Notes under the pieces: generated by a model
Seen by the model: the letters and a program-made list of their open reading frames with translations, nothing else
The model's database searches: none
Told to the model about the DNA's origin: nothing
Shown here: positions 45,101 to 54,661 of the stretch, piece by piece
Layout: every line of letters starts with the position of its first letter
How positions within the stretch are numbered: the first letter of the stretch is position 1
NCBI GenBank assembly: GCA_947493585.1
Contig: CANLRI010000002.1
Coordinates: 124,001 to 188,000 of the forward strand
From: an uncultured Planococcus sp.
GTDB lineage: Bacteria > Bacillota > Bacilli > Bacillales_A > Planococcaceae
Reading direction: 5' to 3'
Length of the DNA stretch: 64,000 nt
Program-made: the position numbers and the translations under genes

Positions 45101-46824
45101 GAAGAAGAAACAGGAACAGAAATATGCCGGAAACTCCCGACATCGAACAATCCCCGGTCGGTCAGTTTCAAATGAGGAATGACCGGCAGCGACAGAAATG
45201 ACAAAGTCAGGAAGGCGTTGAAATGCGTTGGGGCGCCGATCTGAAGCAGGCTGTGATCGATTGTTTTCAGCTGCTCGTAAACGGCGGTGGACGGTTCGTT
45301 GGACATCAATCCGGCTATCGGCAGCGGTAAACTCGCCAAGACTTGGCCGTTTTGGACGACGGCGAGTCCGCCTTGCAGTTGATGAAGCGCTTCGATTGCT
45401 GCGAGCATATCTTGGTCATTCGTCCCGACCACAATCACATTATGCGAGTCGTGCGCTACGGTTGTCGCGATGGCGCCGTTTTGGAGGCCTAGCCCTTTGA
45501 CAATGCCGAGGCCGATATTGCCGGTCGCCCGGTGGCGTTCGATGACAGCGATTTTCAAATGGCCGCTTGCCGAATTCGAAACAAACATGCCGTCAGCGAC
45601 TGGCACGTCTTCTATTAAATGCTCGGTGATCAATTTGTTTGGATTGATGCCGATAACATGTGCGCTCGTATTTGTGCCCATTGGAATTTGTAGCTTGTCT
45701 GCGGACAGCTCGGCAATACGTACTGTCTCACGAACCGATGAGCTGTCACTGTCTGTGTCCATGGGCCCTGCGTAGCGCCCGTCTTTCGCTGCCAGCTGCC
45801 CGCCTTTATAGACTTCCGTAATCGTGAATTCTTCCAAACTATCGAGCAGTGCGAAATCCGCGTCGTAGCCAGGGGCGATGGCACCTTTTTGGTGCAGCCC
45901 GAAACATTGGGCAGCATTCAAGGTCGCCATCGAAATGGCGGTGATGGGATTGATTCCGTAGCGGATTGCTGTCCGGACGTTGTGGTCGACGCTGCCTTCT
46001 TCGATCAGATCATCGAGATGCTTATCGTCGGTGCAGAACAAGCAACGCTGAGCGTTTTGCTCGGTCACGCCTTCAAGAAGTGCGTGGAGATCTTTTGCGA
46101 CCGAGCCTTCGCGCAGCATGACATAAAGGCCGCGTTCGAGGCGCGCCGTCATTTCTTCTTTCGTCACGCATTCATGATCCGTCAAAATGCCGGCGGTACC
46201 ATAGACATTGATATCATTATCAGTAAGGCCTGCTGCGTGGCCGTCAATCTGCCGGCTCAGCAGAAGTTTATCGAGCATTGCCCCGTCTCCTTGAAGCACC
46301 GCGGGAAAATCCATGACTTCCGCCAAGCCGAGCACCGAATCGCGCCCGACAAAAGAAATCAAGTCTTCAGCGGACAGCCGGGCGCCTGCGTTTTCAAAAG
46401 GCGTCGCCGGGACGCAGGACGGCAGCATCATTTTAATATCGAGCATGGCCTGCTCCGCATCTTTCAGCATGAATTCAAGTCCAGTCGTTCCGCTGACATT
46501 GGCGATTTCGTGTGGGTCGGTGATGACCGTCGTCACGCCGTGCGGCAGCACGACTTGTGAAAATTGCTGAGGCGTCACCATGGACGATTCGATATGGACA
46601 TGGGCATCAATCAAGCCGGGTGCGATGAACTTGCCGGTCGCATCGATTTCCTCGGTGCCTTCGTAGTCACCGATTCCGACGATGACGCCGTCGCTGATCG
46701 CTACGTCTCCGGTCGTCAAGGTTTTCGTGAAGACATTGACGATCGACGCATGGCGGATGACGAGGTCGGCTTTTTTCTCTTTATTGGCGGCGGCGATTCT
46801 GTTTTTCAGTTGTGCTTTTTTCAT
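45058..46824 (-). CDS. adeC: Adenine deaminase
   Basis: A 588-residue metal-dependent amidohydrolase that turns adenine into hypoxanthine and ammonia in purine salvage. GLIDAHVHIESSM carries the HxH metal site, followed by TTVITDPHEIANVSG, FCTDDKH, and AVAHDSHNVIVVG in the C-terminal domain, all typical of Ade. ATG 46824 has AAAGGAG upstream; ATG 46884 has no site. The last dozen codons (PVQDTIQ and following) are read from a dispersed-repeat unit, so the native tail has been extended or replaced. Confidence 0.93.
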   Translation of the reverse strand: MKKAQLKNRIAAANKEKKADLVIRHASIVNVFTKTLTTGDVAISDGVIVGIGDYEGTEEIDATGKFIAPGLIDAHVHIESSMVTPQQFSQVVLPHGVTTVITDPHEIANVSGTTGLEFMLKDAEQAMLDIKMMLPSCVPATPFENAGARLSAEDLISFVGRDSVLGLAEVMDFPAVLQGDGAMLDKLLLSRQIDGHAAGLTDNDINVYGTAGILTDHECVTKEEMTARLERGLYVMLREGSVAKDLHALLEGVTEQNAQRCLFCTDDKHLDDLIEEGSVDHNVRTAIRYGINPITAISMATLNAAQCFGLHQKGAIAPGYDADFALLDSLEEFTITEVYKGGQLAAKDGRYAGPMDTDSDSSSVRETVRIAELSADKLQIPMGTNTSAHVIGINPNKLITEHLIEDVPVADGMFVSNSASGHLKIAVIERHRATGNIGLGIVKGLGLQNGAIATTVAHDSHNVIVVGTNDQDMLAAIEALHQLQGGLAVVQNGQVLASLPLPIAGLMSNEPSTAVYEQLKTIDHSLLQIGAPTHFNAFLTLSFLSLPVIPHLKLTDRGLFDVGSFRHISVPVSSSIPVQDTIQTPEND

Positions 46825-46939
46825 GGCTGATTTCGCTCCTTTGGATGCTTGATCGGGGATTGAACGCGAGTTAAGTTTTGCCATATTCTACAGCAGAGCG
46901 AGCGGAAGCTCTAGAGGAAAAGGGAAAAAACTCTGGTGC

Positions 46940-47027
46940 TGTCCCTGTGCACGACACAATTCGGACGATGAAAAACGCGCAGGCAGTGGAGTTGGGTATG
47001 AAACCGTCCCTGTGCAGGACACAATTC
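46940..47027 (+). repeat. Dispersed bipartite element (locus 12)
   Basis: Units at 46940-46962 (CACG) and 47005-47027 (CAGG), 65 bp apart; diverged spacer ending GGGTATGAAA. It lies in the divergent region between adeC and the response regulator, with no terminator nearby. The remainder of 46825-47242 shows nothing else convincing. Confidence 0.9.
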
Positions 47028-47242
47028 CACTCTACAAGACACAAATCGTCTAGATGTTCTCCAATTCTAAAGTCAGAACCTGGGAACTATCCCAATCCTC
47101 TCAAAAGGTGGTAACATATCTACAAGAAAAAGATTCAGAGAATTGCCACGGGGATGGTCAGGTCGAGCGTGCCAAACAGAGAGATAGATGGCGTAAGGGC
47201 TCGGAATGGACCAATGAGTTTCATATGATGGGGGTAAAAATC

Positions 47243-48802
47243 ATGGGAGAAGCGTGCAAAGTTCTGATTGTCGACGACGAGATGTTGATCAGACAGGGGA
47301 TCATTAATTATATTGCCTGGGAACAGGAAGGCTTTCAAATTGTCGGGGAAGCTTCGAATGGCAAAGAAGCAATGCAATTGATTGCGGAATTTACGCCGCA
47401 TATCGTCATTACGGACATCGTCATGCCGATCATGGACGGCATCGATTTGGTGAAAGAAGGGAAGACCGCGTTTCCCGACACTGAATTCATCGTCTTGAGC
47501 AGTTTTGAAGACTTCGATTACGTGCGGTCGATGTTCCAGAACGGCGTTGCCGACTATATTTTAAAGCCGAAGCTGAACGGCCCTGAATTATTGAAGATCT
47601 TAAACCGCGTGGTGAACCGCATTCCGGGATTGCAGCATTGTGTGATGGCTGCGCAGGCAGAACCGACGATAGAAGAGATGTTGGCAGGCGTCATTCAAGG
47701 CCATGATCTGCCTGTCGACCGAGACAAGCTATCCGATAACCTGCCGAACAGCCACTTCGCTTTAGTCGCAATACGCGGCAAAAACATCGATCCGCTCCAT
47801 CTGAAAACGACGTTGGAGCGTTCGTTCCTGGAAGAATTGCCGATTCTTACCTTGAATTCGAGCGACGCGGATGCGCTGCTATTGTTGAATTTTCAGCCGC
47901 ATCAATTGGATGTCGTCAAGCAAGCTATTAAACTACAAGCAGGCCACTCGCCAGAATCCGTATGGATGATGTGTGAGCCTGTGGATGCCATCGATAATTT
48001 AAAGAAAGTGCACGACGACGGCTGCGCGATGATGAAAAAATATGAATTTTATTTGCCGGAAGATAAGCTGCTCATCTTCGGCGAATTGCCGAAGGAACAT
48101 GAAAAGCAAGCGAATTTTGATTTGAATCATTTTATTGAGATGTTCAAGGACCGGCTATTCAATGCGGCGTTCACGTACTTGGAAAACCATGTCGAGTATT
48201 TGGCTGGGCGCTACAACAACGATAGCTTCGAGTTCAAATCGTTTTTGGGCAATATCGTCTTCAATATCGTCGTGCTTTTGGATGCCATGAAATATGATAC
48301 GCAAGAGCTCGAGCAGAAGAAATACAATTATTTCTCGACGATCAACGAAGCCGCTGATGTCAATGAAGCGTTAGGCTTGCTCGGTGAGTTCCTGGAAGAA
48401 GTGAAGCAAGTCATCCATTTGGGCGATAAAGCAAACGAGTCCAATAACCTCGATAAGATTTTGGAGTATATCGAACTTCATTACACGGAGCCGCTGCGTT
48501 TGTCGGAAATCGCTAATCATTTCCATTTTAACGCATCGTACCTGTCATCTTATTTCAGCACACATCATAAAGAAGGATTCAGCGAGTATTTGAACCGCGT
48601 GCGCATTAAGAAATCAATGGAGCTATTGGAAAACAGCACGGTGTCCATCTCGAATATCAGCGGCATGGTCGGCTATTCGGAGCACAGTTATTATTGCAAA
48701 GTGTTCAAGCGCATAACCGGGATGTCTCCAGGCAGTTATCGAAAGGAGCTCCAAGTCCGCAATGAACATGAAGAAAAAGGCCTTTCTCATCTTAAGAAAT
48801 AA
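47243..48802 (+). CDS. YesN-like response regulator, AraC-type output
   Basis: About 519 residues. The receiver domain shows VLIVDDE, the phosphorylated Asp in IVITDIVMPIMDG and the switch Ser/Lys (LSSFEDF, ILKPK). The middle part is a helical linker typical of YesN-type regulators. The C-terminus has two AraC helix-turn-helix motifs (LSEIANHFHFNASYLSSYF and ISGMVGYSEHSYYCKVFKR). GGGGGT lies 7 bases before ATG 47243. It overlaps the kinase gene by 41 bases and should activate the galactoside ABC genes downstream. Confidence 0.92.
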   Translation: MGEACKVLIVDDEMLIRQGIINYIAWEQEGFQIVGEASNGKEAMQLIAEFTPHIVITDIVMPIMDGIDLVKEGKTAFPDTEFIVLSSFEDFDYVRSMFQNGVADYILKPKLNGPELLKILNRVVNRIPGLQHCVMAAQAEPTIEEMLAGVIQGHDLPVDRDKLSDNLPNSHFALVAIRGKNIDPLHLKTTLERSFLEELPILTLNSSDADALLLLNFQPHQLDVVKQAIKLQAGHSPESVWMMCEPVDAIDNLKKVHDDGCAMMKKYEFYLPEDKLLIFGELPKEHEKQANFDLNHFIEMFKDRLFNAAFTYLENHVEYLAGRYNNDSFEFKSFLGNIVFNIVVLLDAMKYDTQELEQKKYNYFSTINEAADVNEALGLLGEFLEEVKQVIHLGDKANESNNLDKILEYIELHYTEPLRLSEIANHFHFNASYLSSYFSTHHKEGFSEYLNRVRIKKSMELLENSTVSISNISGMVGYSEHSYYCKVFKRITGMSPGSYRKELQVRNEHEEKGLSHLKK

Positions 48803-50540
48803 CAGTTTGTTCATCAAAATGTTCTTGATCATGGTCATCAGCATTGTGGCTGTGTCCTTATTGATCACGTTCAGTTCGATCCGCATGTCGTCCGATCTGT
48901 TTATGGACACCTTCAGCATTTCGAACACGAAATCCTTGGAGCAGATCGAAAACGAATTTGAGGATTATAGCTTTGCGATCGTGGCTGCGACGAATGAAGT
49001 GCAAAACAACGGCACCATCAAACGGGTGCTGACGCAAACAAACCCCACGACTCTCGAAACCTACAGCTCTTATCACGATATCAGCGAGCAGATCGAGCGC
49101 ATTTACCGAACCGTCGAGTCGTACGATGCGAATATGATTGTGCTCGGCAATAACGAGCGCTTGTACAATGTCAATTACACAAACTGGCCGGTATCGTGGG
49201 AAGCGCTGCGCAATCACCCGATCTCGCAATACACGATCAATCGGCCGAACCGATTATTGTATCAATACTTGCCATCCACGTCGTTCGCGGATGAGCCGAT
49301 GATCGTCGCGACGAAAGCCTTGATGGAGAGGTCGACCGGCGAGATTTACGGCGTCTTGTATTTCCCGATCCGTGAAGCCCAGCTCAAAGGTTTTTACGAG
49401 GGCTATACGAGCGAGGAAAACGAAGTCATGCTGGTCGATGCCACAGGGAAGATCGTTTCCGGCAATCAAGAGGCAATGATCGGACAACAGTCGCCTGAGT
49501 TGATGGCTTTAGCAAAAGAAGTGGACGATGAGGGATTGGAATACAAAGACGTCGAAGTGTTCGGCAAGGATTATATGCTGATGGCACAATACTTGCCCAC
49601 TTATAATATGTATTTGGTCAATCTCGTCGACAAAGACGCCGTGCTCGCCAACCTCATCAATACGAAAGAGATTTTGCTGATCAGCCTCGGCATCGTGTTG
49701 CTGGCGGTCATTGTCGTGTTCATCATTTCAAGGCGCATGACCAATTCAATCAGCCGTTTGGTCAAGCAAATCTCGACCATGGCGAAACACGATTTCAACG
49801 TGCCAGTCGCTGAAACGGGCGGCTACGAAGCGAAGAAGATCGCCAATGCGTTCAACTCGATGCTCAATGAATTGCAGGAATATGTGGATCTCGCGATACA
49901 GGCGCAGCAAAAACAGCGCAGCGCAGAATTGATGGCGCTCCAGCACCAGATCAACCCACATTTTATCTACAATACTTTGGCGTCGATCAAGTTCATGATC
50001 CAGCAAGGCAAAAAAGAGCAAGCGACCGATATGATCCATGCTCTGATTGCGCTGCTGCAAAATGCCCTCAGCAATGTCGAGCAGACCATTACCGTCGAGC
50101 AGGAAATAGCGGATTTGAAAAACTATGTGCTGATCAACCAATCGCGTTACGGCGATGGCATCAAAGTGAATTTCTTCGTTTCACCGGATTGCCTGGATTG
50201 CCAATTGCCGAAATTGATCTTGCAGCCTTTTATCGAAAATGCGTTTTTCCATGCGTTCAATGAGAAAAAACAAGGCTTTGTGCAAATCCTGGTGTCTCAA
50301 AAAGGCGATAATTTATTATGCGAAATCGTCGATAATGGTGACGGCATGGAAATCAAAGGCGACCATACGAAAGAAGACATCAAGGAAAAACGCCATCTGT
50401 TCAGCGGAATTGGCATCCGCAACGTTCATGAACGCATCCAGATGCTTTACGGCGAACAATACGGCGTAGACATCTCGAGCGTGAAAGGCGAAGGCACCAA
50501 AGTGAAAGTCGAATTGCCGCTTCAGAAAGTAATGGTGTAA
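48762..50540 (+). CDS. YesM-like sensor histidine kinase
   Basis: A 592-residue membrane kinase: helix near residues 18-38, a large extracellular dCache-like sensor domain, second helix near 305-325, HAMP (SRRMTNSISRLVKQI), then the His_kinase motif HQINPHFIYNTL with the phosphorylated His, and HATPase_c with FIENAFFHAF, DNGDGM and GIGIRNVHERI. This is the YesM/LytS-type kinase. It probably senses sugar through the neighbouring lipoprotein binding protein, a link known for related systems but inferred here. Confidence 0.92.
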   Translation: MNMKKKAFLILRNNSLFIKMFLIMVISIVAVSLLITFSSIRMSSDLFMDTFSISNTKSLEQIENEFEDYSFAIVAATNEVQNNGTIKRVLTQTNPTTLETYSSYHDISEQIERIYRTVESYDANMIVLGNNERLYNVNYTNWPVSWEALRNHPISQYTINRPNRLLYQYLPSTSFADEPMIVATKALMERSTGEIYGVLYFPIREAQLKGFYEGYTSEENEVMLVDATGKIVSGNQEAMIGQQSPELMALAKEVDDEGLEYKDVEVFGKDYMLMAQYLPTYNMYLVNLVDKDAVLANLINTKEILLISLGIVLLAVIVVFIISRRMTNSISRLVKQISTMAKHDFNVPVAETGGYEAKKIANAFNSMLNELQEYVDLAIQAQQKQRSAELMALQHQINPHFIYNTLASIKFMIQQGKKEQATDMIHALIALLQNALSNVEQTITVEQEIADLKNYVLINQSRYGDGIKVNFFVSPDCLDCQLPKLILQPFIENAFFHAFNEKKQGFVQILVSQKGDNLLCEIVDNGDGMEIKGDHTKEDIKEKRHLFSGIGIRNVHERIQMLYGEQYGVDISSVKGEGTKVKVELPLQKVMV

Positions 50541-50573
50541 GTTGAACGAATTTATTTAGATTTCTTAGTAAAC

Positions 50574-50765
50574 GATATTCCGCAAAATAGCTGAAAAGCT
50601 TTGCTCAACTCTCTCTGCGATCGAGCATCGCAAACGAATTGGCTCAGCTCCGCTTCACTAATTCGCTTCCTGGGGGCTTGCGCTGAACTAATTCGGGCTA
50701 AACGCCCGAATGGATTTCAGCACTTCGCTGATCACCAAGGAGTCTGCGCTATTTTGCTACATATC
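50574..50765 (-). repeat. Hairpin element with GCAAAATAGC ends (unusual interior)
   Basis: The ends GATATTCCGCAAAATAGCT and GCTATTTTGCTACATATC match, in reverse, the ends of the copy at 54495-54618, but the interior is different: repeated AATTCG/CTAATTC and TTCAGCGC-like segments with local hairpins (CGGGC...GCCCG). No gene is seen in it. Confidence 0.65.
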
Positions 50766-50783
50766 TATTCAATAGTTCACCCG

Positions 50784-50957
50784 AAAGAGCGGAAGGTGGC
50801 GACTCCTGCGGAAATAGCACGAGCTGAAGACCCTGGACTGAGCGTAAGCGAGGGAAGCGGCTGAAGCCGTGCCCTGGCAGCTGGCATCGCGACGTCCTGT
50901 CGCGCCAGCTGCATGATCCACATCCTGTGGACCCGAAAGCGCCCACCTGAAGCGATT
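50784..50957 (+). repeat. Second, diverged GC-rich hairpin repeat
   Basis: Starts GGCGACTCCTGCGG and ends CACCTGAAGCG, like widespread Bacillales intergenic repeats. In its middle is a strong hairpin: GCAGCTGGC with GCCAGCTGC, and GCGAC with GTCGC inside. No coding potential is evident. Confidence 0.6.
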
Positions 50958-51086
50958 TTAACATTCTATTTTTCTATCTCTGATTTATTTGTTCACTAAA
51001 AGCCAACGAAATTCCAAGAACCTAACAATAATACAAGAAAAAAGAGAGAAAATTGAAATATCTAAAAATTTTCGGATAGAACACCT

Positions 51087-51115
51087 AAAGATTGTGCTAA
51101 CAATCTTTTTTTTTT
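51087..51115 (+). terminator. Terminator upstream of the binding-protein gene
   Basis: Perfect stem AAAGATTGT (51087-51095) with ACAATCTTT, loop GCTA, then seven more T. It isolates the ABC genes from the two-component genes. Confidence 0.9.
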
Positions 51116-51143
51116 GGCCGCTATACTGTTTACAAGGCGAAAA

Positions 51144-51157
51144 GTTAAGCGCTTACA
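51144..51157. promoter_or_regulatory. cre-like site before the binding-protein gene
   Basis: The complement TGTAAGCGCTTAAC matches TGWAANCGNTNWCA at 12 of 14 positions. It lies 17-30 bp upstream of the start codon and downstream of a TATACT box (51122-51127), so CcpA could block elongation or initiation. Confidence 0.65.
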
Positions 51158-51173
51158 AAAAGGGGGATTTCAA

Positions 51174-52472
51174 ATGAAGAAGTTTAATCTTATGTTTTTG
51201 GCGGCAGCGAGCATGGCCGCGTTAGCAGCTTGTTCTTCTGGGGATGAAGAGGCAAGTGGTGGCAGCGGATCAGAAGGTTCAGCTGACGTAGATGAGATTA
51301 CGGCATGGGCTTGGGATCCGGCTTTCAACATTGCCGCTCTTGAAAACGCAAAAGAAGCTTACAATGGCGACGGCGATTACGAAGTGAACATCATTGAAAA
51401 TGCACAAGACGATATTATCCAAAAACTCAACACGGGCCTTAGCTCAGGGACAACAAACGGCATGCCGAACATTGTCTTGATTGAAGATTACCGTGCACAA
51501 AGCTTCTTGCAAGCGTATCCGGATGCATTCCATCCATTAACGGACGTTATTAACGCTGAAGACTTCGCAGATTATAAAATCGCTACGACAAGCTTCGAAG
51601 ATGAGCAATACGGATTGCCGTTCGACTCAGGCGTAGCAGCACTCTATGTACGTACGGACTACTTGGAAGAAGCCGGTTACTCAGTCGAAGACGTAACGGA
51701 CATCACGTGGCAGGAATACATCGAAATCGGGAAAGACGTCAAAGAAGCGACAGGCAAGAACATGCTGACTTTGGACCCGAACGATTTGGCGCAAGTGCGC
51801 ATGATGATCCAGACAAACGGATCTTGGTATGTGGAAGAAGATGGTTCGACACCGAACATTGCAGGAAACGAAACACTTGAAAAAGGTTTTGAAACGTATA
51901 AAGAACTGATGGATGCGGATATCGCAAAAATCGTTTCTGACTGGAGCCAGTTTGTCGGCGCGTTCAACAGCGGCGACGTGGCCAGTGTTCCAACAGGAAA
52001 CTGGATTACGCCAAGCGTCAAGCAAGCAGCTGATCAATCTGGCAACTGGGCAGTCGTTCCAATGCCTCGCTTGGATATGGAAGGCGCGGTTAACGCATCA
52101 AACCTAGGCGGCAGCTCATGGTACGTGTTGAACGTGGATGGCAAGGAACAAGCAGCAGACTTCCTATTGAACACATTCGGTTCAAATCCTGAGCTGTATC
52201 AAACGCTTGTAGAAGACATCGGCGCTCTTGGGACATACTCACCAGCAGCTGAAGGAGATGCTTACGCAGTGGAAGATGAATTCTTCGGCGGACAGCAGTT
52301 GCTTAGCGACCTCTCTACATGGACAGATGAAATTCCAGCAGTTAACTATGGCCTTCACACGTACGCGATTGAAGATATCCTGGTTACTGGAATGCAAGAT
52401 TATTTGAACGGCGCAGAACTGGATACAGTACTTGAAAACGTCCAAGGGCAAGCTGAAGCACAACTCAAATAA
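51174..52472 (+). CDS. Sugar ABC transporter substrate-binding lipoprotein
   Basis: A 432-residue lipoprotein with signal peptide and lipobox LAAC near residue 20, then a Gly/Ser/acidic linker and a family 1 solute-binding fold (GLPFDSGVAALYVRTDYLEE, MPNIVLIEDY). Genes around it point to galacto-oligosaccharides or galactosides as ligand, in the role of GanS of B. subtilis. AGGGGGA lies 7 bases before ATG 51174. A cre-like site sits in front, and a terminator-like hairpin after the stop allows more of this protein than of the permeases. Confidence 0.92.
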   Translation: MKKFNLMFLAAASMAALAACSSGDEEASGGSGSEGSADVDEITAWAWDPAFNIAALENAKEAYNGDGDYEVNIIENAQDDIIQKLNTGLSSGTTNGMPNIVLIEDYRAQSFLQAYPDAFHPLTDVINAEDFADYKIATTSFEDEQYGLPFDSGVAALYVRTDYLEEAGYSVEDVTDITWQEYIEIGKDVKEATGKNMLTLDPNDLAQVRMMIQTNGSWYVEEDGSTPNIAGNETLEKGFETYKELMDADIAKIVSDWSQFVGAFNSGDVASVPTGNWITPSVKQAADQSGNWAVVPMPRLDMEGAVNASNLGGSSWYVLNVDGKEQAADFLLNTFGSNPELYQTLVEDIGALGTYSPAAEGDAYAVEDEFFGGQQLLSDLSTWTDEIPAVNYGLHTYAIEDILVTGMQDYLNGAELDTVLENVQGQAEAQLK

Positions 52473-52492
52473 TTGATCGGAAATACATGAAG

Positions 52493-52565
52493 CCTTGAGT
52501 TGACGCCGACGAACTGGTAGAAGTGCTTTATCACTTACCAGTTGGGCACAACTCAAGGTTTTTTT
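52493..52565 (+). terminator. Intra-operon terminator between binding protein and permeases
   Basis: Outer stem CCTTGAGTTG (52493-52502) with CAACTCAAGG (52549-52558) and inner stem AACTGGTA/TACCAGTT, then seven T. The permease ribosome binding site follows at once, so partial read-through is needed. Confidence 0.9.
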
Positions 52566-52583
52566 ATAGGAGGAATGAGGAGC

Positions 52584-53531
52584 ATGAGCCAACTAGGAAC
52601 AAAAAAAGCCGAAGTGGATCTTCCGGTTCGCACTAAATACGAAGAAAGCAGACGCCAAAAAACCGGTGTCTTTTTCAAGAAAAAAGTGGGTTGGCTGTTT
52701 GTCATTATCTCGGTCATCGCCATCACCATCTTCAATTTTTACCCAATGGTTCAAGCGTTCCTATTGTCTTTTCAATCGGGGATGGGGGCGAACCTGGAAT
52801 ATGTGGGACTCGATAACTGGCGAAGATTGTTCGGCGATCCTACCTTTATCGCTGCACTGACCAACACAACGATTTACTTGCTGATCCAAGTGCCGCTAAT
52901 GATCATCTTAGCGCTATTCTTCTCGGTGCTATTGAATGACCCGAAACTAAAATTCAAAAGTTTCTTTAGGATCGCGATCTTCCTGCCATGTGTCACTTCA
53001 CTCGTTGCCTATTCAGTCGTTTTTAAATATTTGTTCGGCATCGATGGCATCGTCAACCAATTCTTGCTTAATTTTGGGTTTATCTCCGAGACGGTCAACT
53101 TCTTGGCTGATCCGTTTTGGGCGAAGGTGGTCATCATTTTGGCCATCACGTGGAGATGGACAGGCTATAACATGATCTTCTATTTGGCGGCATTGCAAAA
53201 CGTCGACAAATCGATTTACGAAGCTGCCAGAATTGATGGCGCTAGTTCTTTCCAGCAGTTTTTCCAAATTACCGTACCGATGCTGAAGCCAATCATTTTA
53301 TTCACATCAATTACATCAACGATCGGTACATTGCAGATCTTCGATGAAATCGTCAACATTACCAATGGCGGCCCGGGGAATGCGACCATTTCGATTTCGC
53401 AATACATTTACAACTTGTCCTTTGAATATTCGCCTGACTTTGGCTACGCGTCAACCGTTTCCTATGTCATTGTAATTCTCGTAGTAATTCTTTCAATTAT
53501 TCAATTCAGAGTGGCGGGTGAGAAAAAATGA
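52584..53531 (+). CDS. Sugar ABC transporter permease (MalF/GanP type)
   Basis: A 315-residue inner-membrane permease with six or so helices after a cytoplasmic N-terminus. The ATPase-docking EAA loop is EAARIDGASSFQQFFQITVPML near residues 213-234. It pairs with the next gene's product to form the channel, with MsmX as likely ATPase. AGGAGG lies 10 bases before ATG 52584; ATG 52575 is too close to it. Its stop overlaps the next start (ATGA). Confidence 0.93.
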   Translation: MSQLGTKKAEVDLPVRTKYEESRRQKTGVFFKKKVGWLFVIISVIAITIFNFYPMVQAFLLSFQSGMGANLEYVGLDNWRRLFGDPTFIAALTNTTIYLLIQVPLMIILALFFSVLLNDPKLKFKSFFRIAIFLPCVTSLVAYSVVFKYLFGIDGIVNQFLLNFGFISETVNFLADPFWAKVVIILAITWRWTGYNMIFYLAALQNVDKSIYEAARIDGASSFQQFFQITVPMLKPIILFTSITSTIGTLQIFDEIVNITNGGPGNATISISQYIYNLSFEYSPDFGYASTVSYVIVILVVILSIIQFRVAGEKK

Positions 53532-54355
53532 ACAGATTAAAACGGATCTTCATCTATACGTTTCTCAGTGTCGCAGCGATTGTTTCCATTTTTCCATTCC
53601 TATGGATGCTCACCAGCATCACCAATAAATCGGTCGATGTCACGCAAGGGCGTTTACTTCCAGGAACGCATTTGATCGAAAACTTCAAAACTCTTTTCGC
53701 AACAGTGGATATCGTTCCAGCCTTGATCAATTCATCCATTATCGCAATCATTACGACTTTCCTGACGCTTCTCTTAGCATCTCTTGCCGGCTACGGGTTT
53801 GAGATTCACCGTAGCAAAGGAAAAGACATCGTCTTCACTATTTTGCTGTTGTCGATGATGATTCCATTTGCGGCGATCATGATTCCTTTATACCGCATGT
53901 TCGGCAGCATCAGCGAAACGGCACCGCTCATCGGTATCGACTCGCTTGGCGCAGTCATTTTGCCGACAGCGACGACGGCGTTCTTCATTTTCTTCTTCCG
54001 CCAAAACACGAAAATGTTTCCGAAAGATTTGGTGGAAGCGGGACGTATCGACGGCTTGAGTGAAATCGGCGTGTTCTTCCGGATCTACATGCCGACGATG
54101 AAAACGACTTATGCAGCTGCGGCGATCATCGCCTTCATGAACAGCTGGAACAACTACTTATGGCCATTGGTCATTTTGCAGTCGCCTGAAAAACGGACGA
54201 TTCCGCTATTGATTTCCAATCTTGGTTCGAGCTACTCGCCGGATTATGGCGTCATCATGTCAGCCATCGTCATCGCAACATTGCCGACCGCGCTTGTTTT
54301 CTTCCTAATGCAGAAACACTTTGTTGCAGGCATGATGGGCTCGGTTAAAGGTTAA
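53528..54355 (+). CDS. Sugar ABC transporter permease (MalG/GanQ type)
   Basis: A 275-residue permease with six helices. The EAA-like loop EAGRIDGLSEIGVFFRIYMP lies near residues 175-194. It begins in a four-base overlap with the preceding permease gene, so the two are made in equal amounts. No ATPase gene is adjacent; MsmX is encoded 7 kb downstream on the other strand. Confidence 0.93.
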   Translation: MNRLKRIFIYTFLSVAAIVSIFPFLWMLTSITNKSVDVTQGRLLPGTHLIENFKTLFATVDIVPALINSSIIAIITTFLTLLLASLAGYGFEIHRSKGKDIVFTILLLSMMIPFAAIMIPLYRMFGSISETAPLIGIDSLGAVILPTATTAFFIFFFRQNTKMFPKDLVEAGRIDGLSEIGVFFRIYMPTMKTTYAAAAIIAFMNSWNNYLWPLVILQSPEKRTIPLLISNLGSSYSPDYGVIMSAIVIATLPTALVFFLMQKHFVAGMMGSVKG

Positions 54356-54365
54356 ATGAAAGTTA

Positions 54366-54409
54366 GTTTAAGGAGACATGTCACTAGTTAAAGACGTGTT
54401 GCCTTAAAC
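54366..54409 (+). other. Hairpin after the permease operon
   Basis: GTTTAAGGAGACATGTC and GACGTGTTGCCTTAAAC form an imperfect 17-bp stem with a 10-nt loop. No T-run follows, so it may protect the 3' end instead of ending transcription. Confidence 0.5.
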
Positions 54410-54494
54410 GCCGCTTCGCCTAGCCCGTGGACGCGCCGGCGCTAATGAATGCATTAAAGTAAAGCAACTCTACTTTTCAACTACTGCCAATTCA

Positions 54495-54618
54495 GATATG
54501 AAGCAAAATAGCGTAGACGCCTGTGGGAAAGCGAGACAGCCGAGACCCCGCAAGGAGCAAAGCGACTGAGGAGGCTTGGCGCTCGCCCGCGGCAAGCGAA
54601 GCTGTTTTGCGGAATATC
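54495..54618 (+). repeat. GC-rich hairpin repeat with GCAAAATAGC ends, before the GH36 gene
   Basis: Begins GATATGAAGCAAAATAGC, ends GCTGTTTTGCGGAATATC, imperfect terminal inverted repeats. The interior contains CCGAGACCCCGCAAGGAG and GAGGAGGCTTGGCGC, shared with 56966-57086 and, inverted, 35135-35231. Confidence 0.8.
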
Positions 54619-54661
54619 GTCACTGCAAAACTATTAACTTAGCTGATACGGGAGGTAAATT

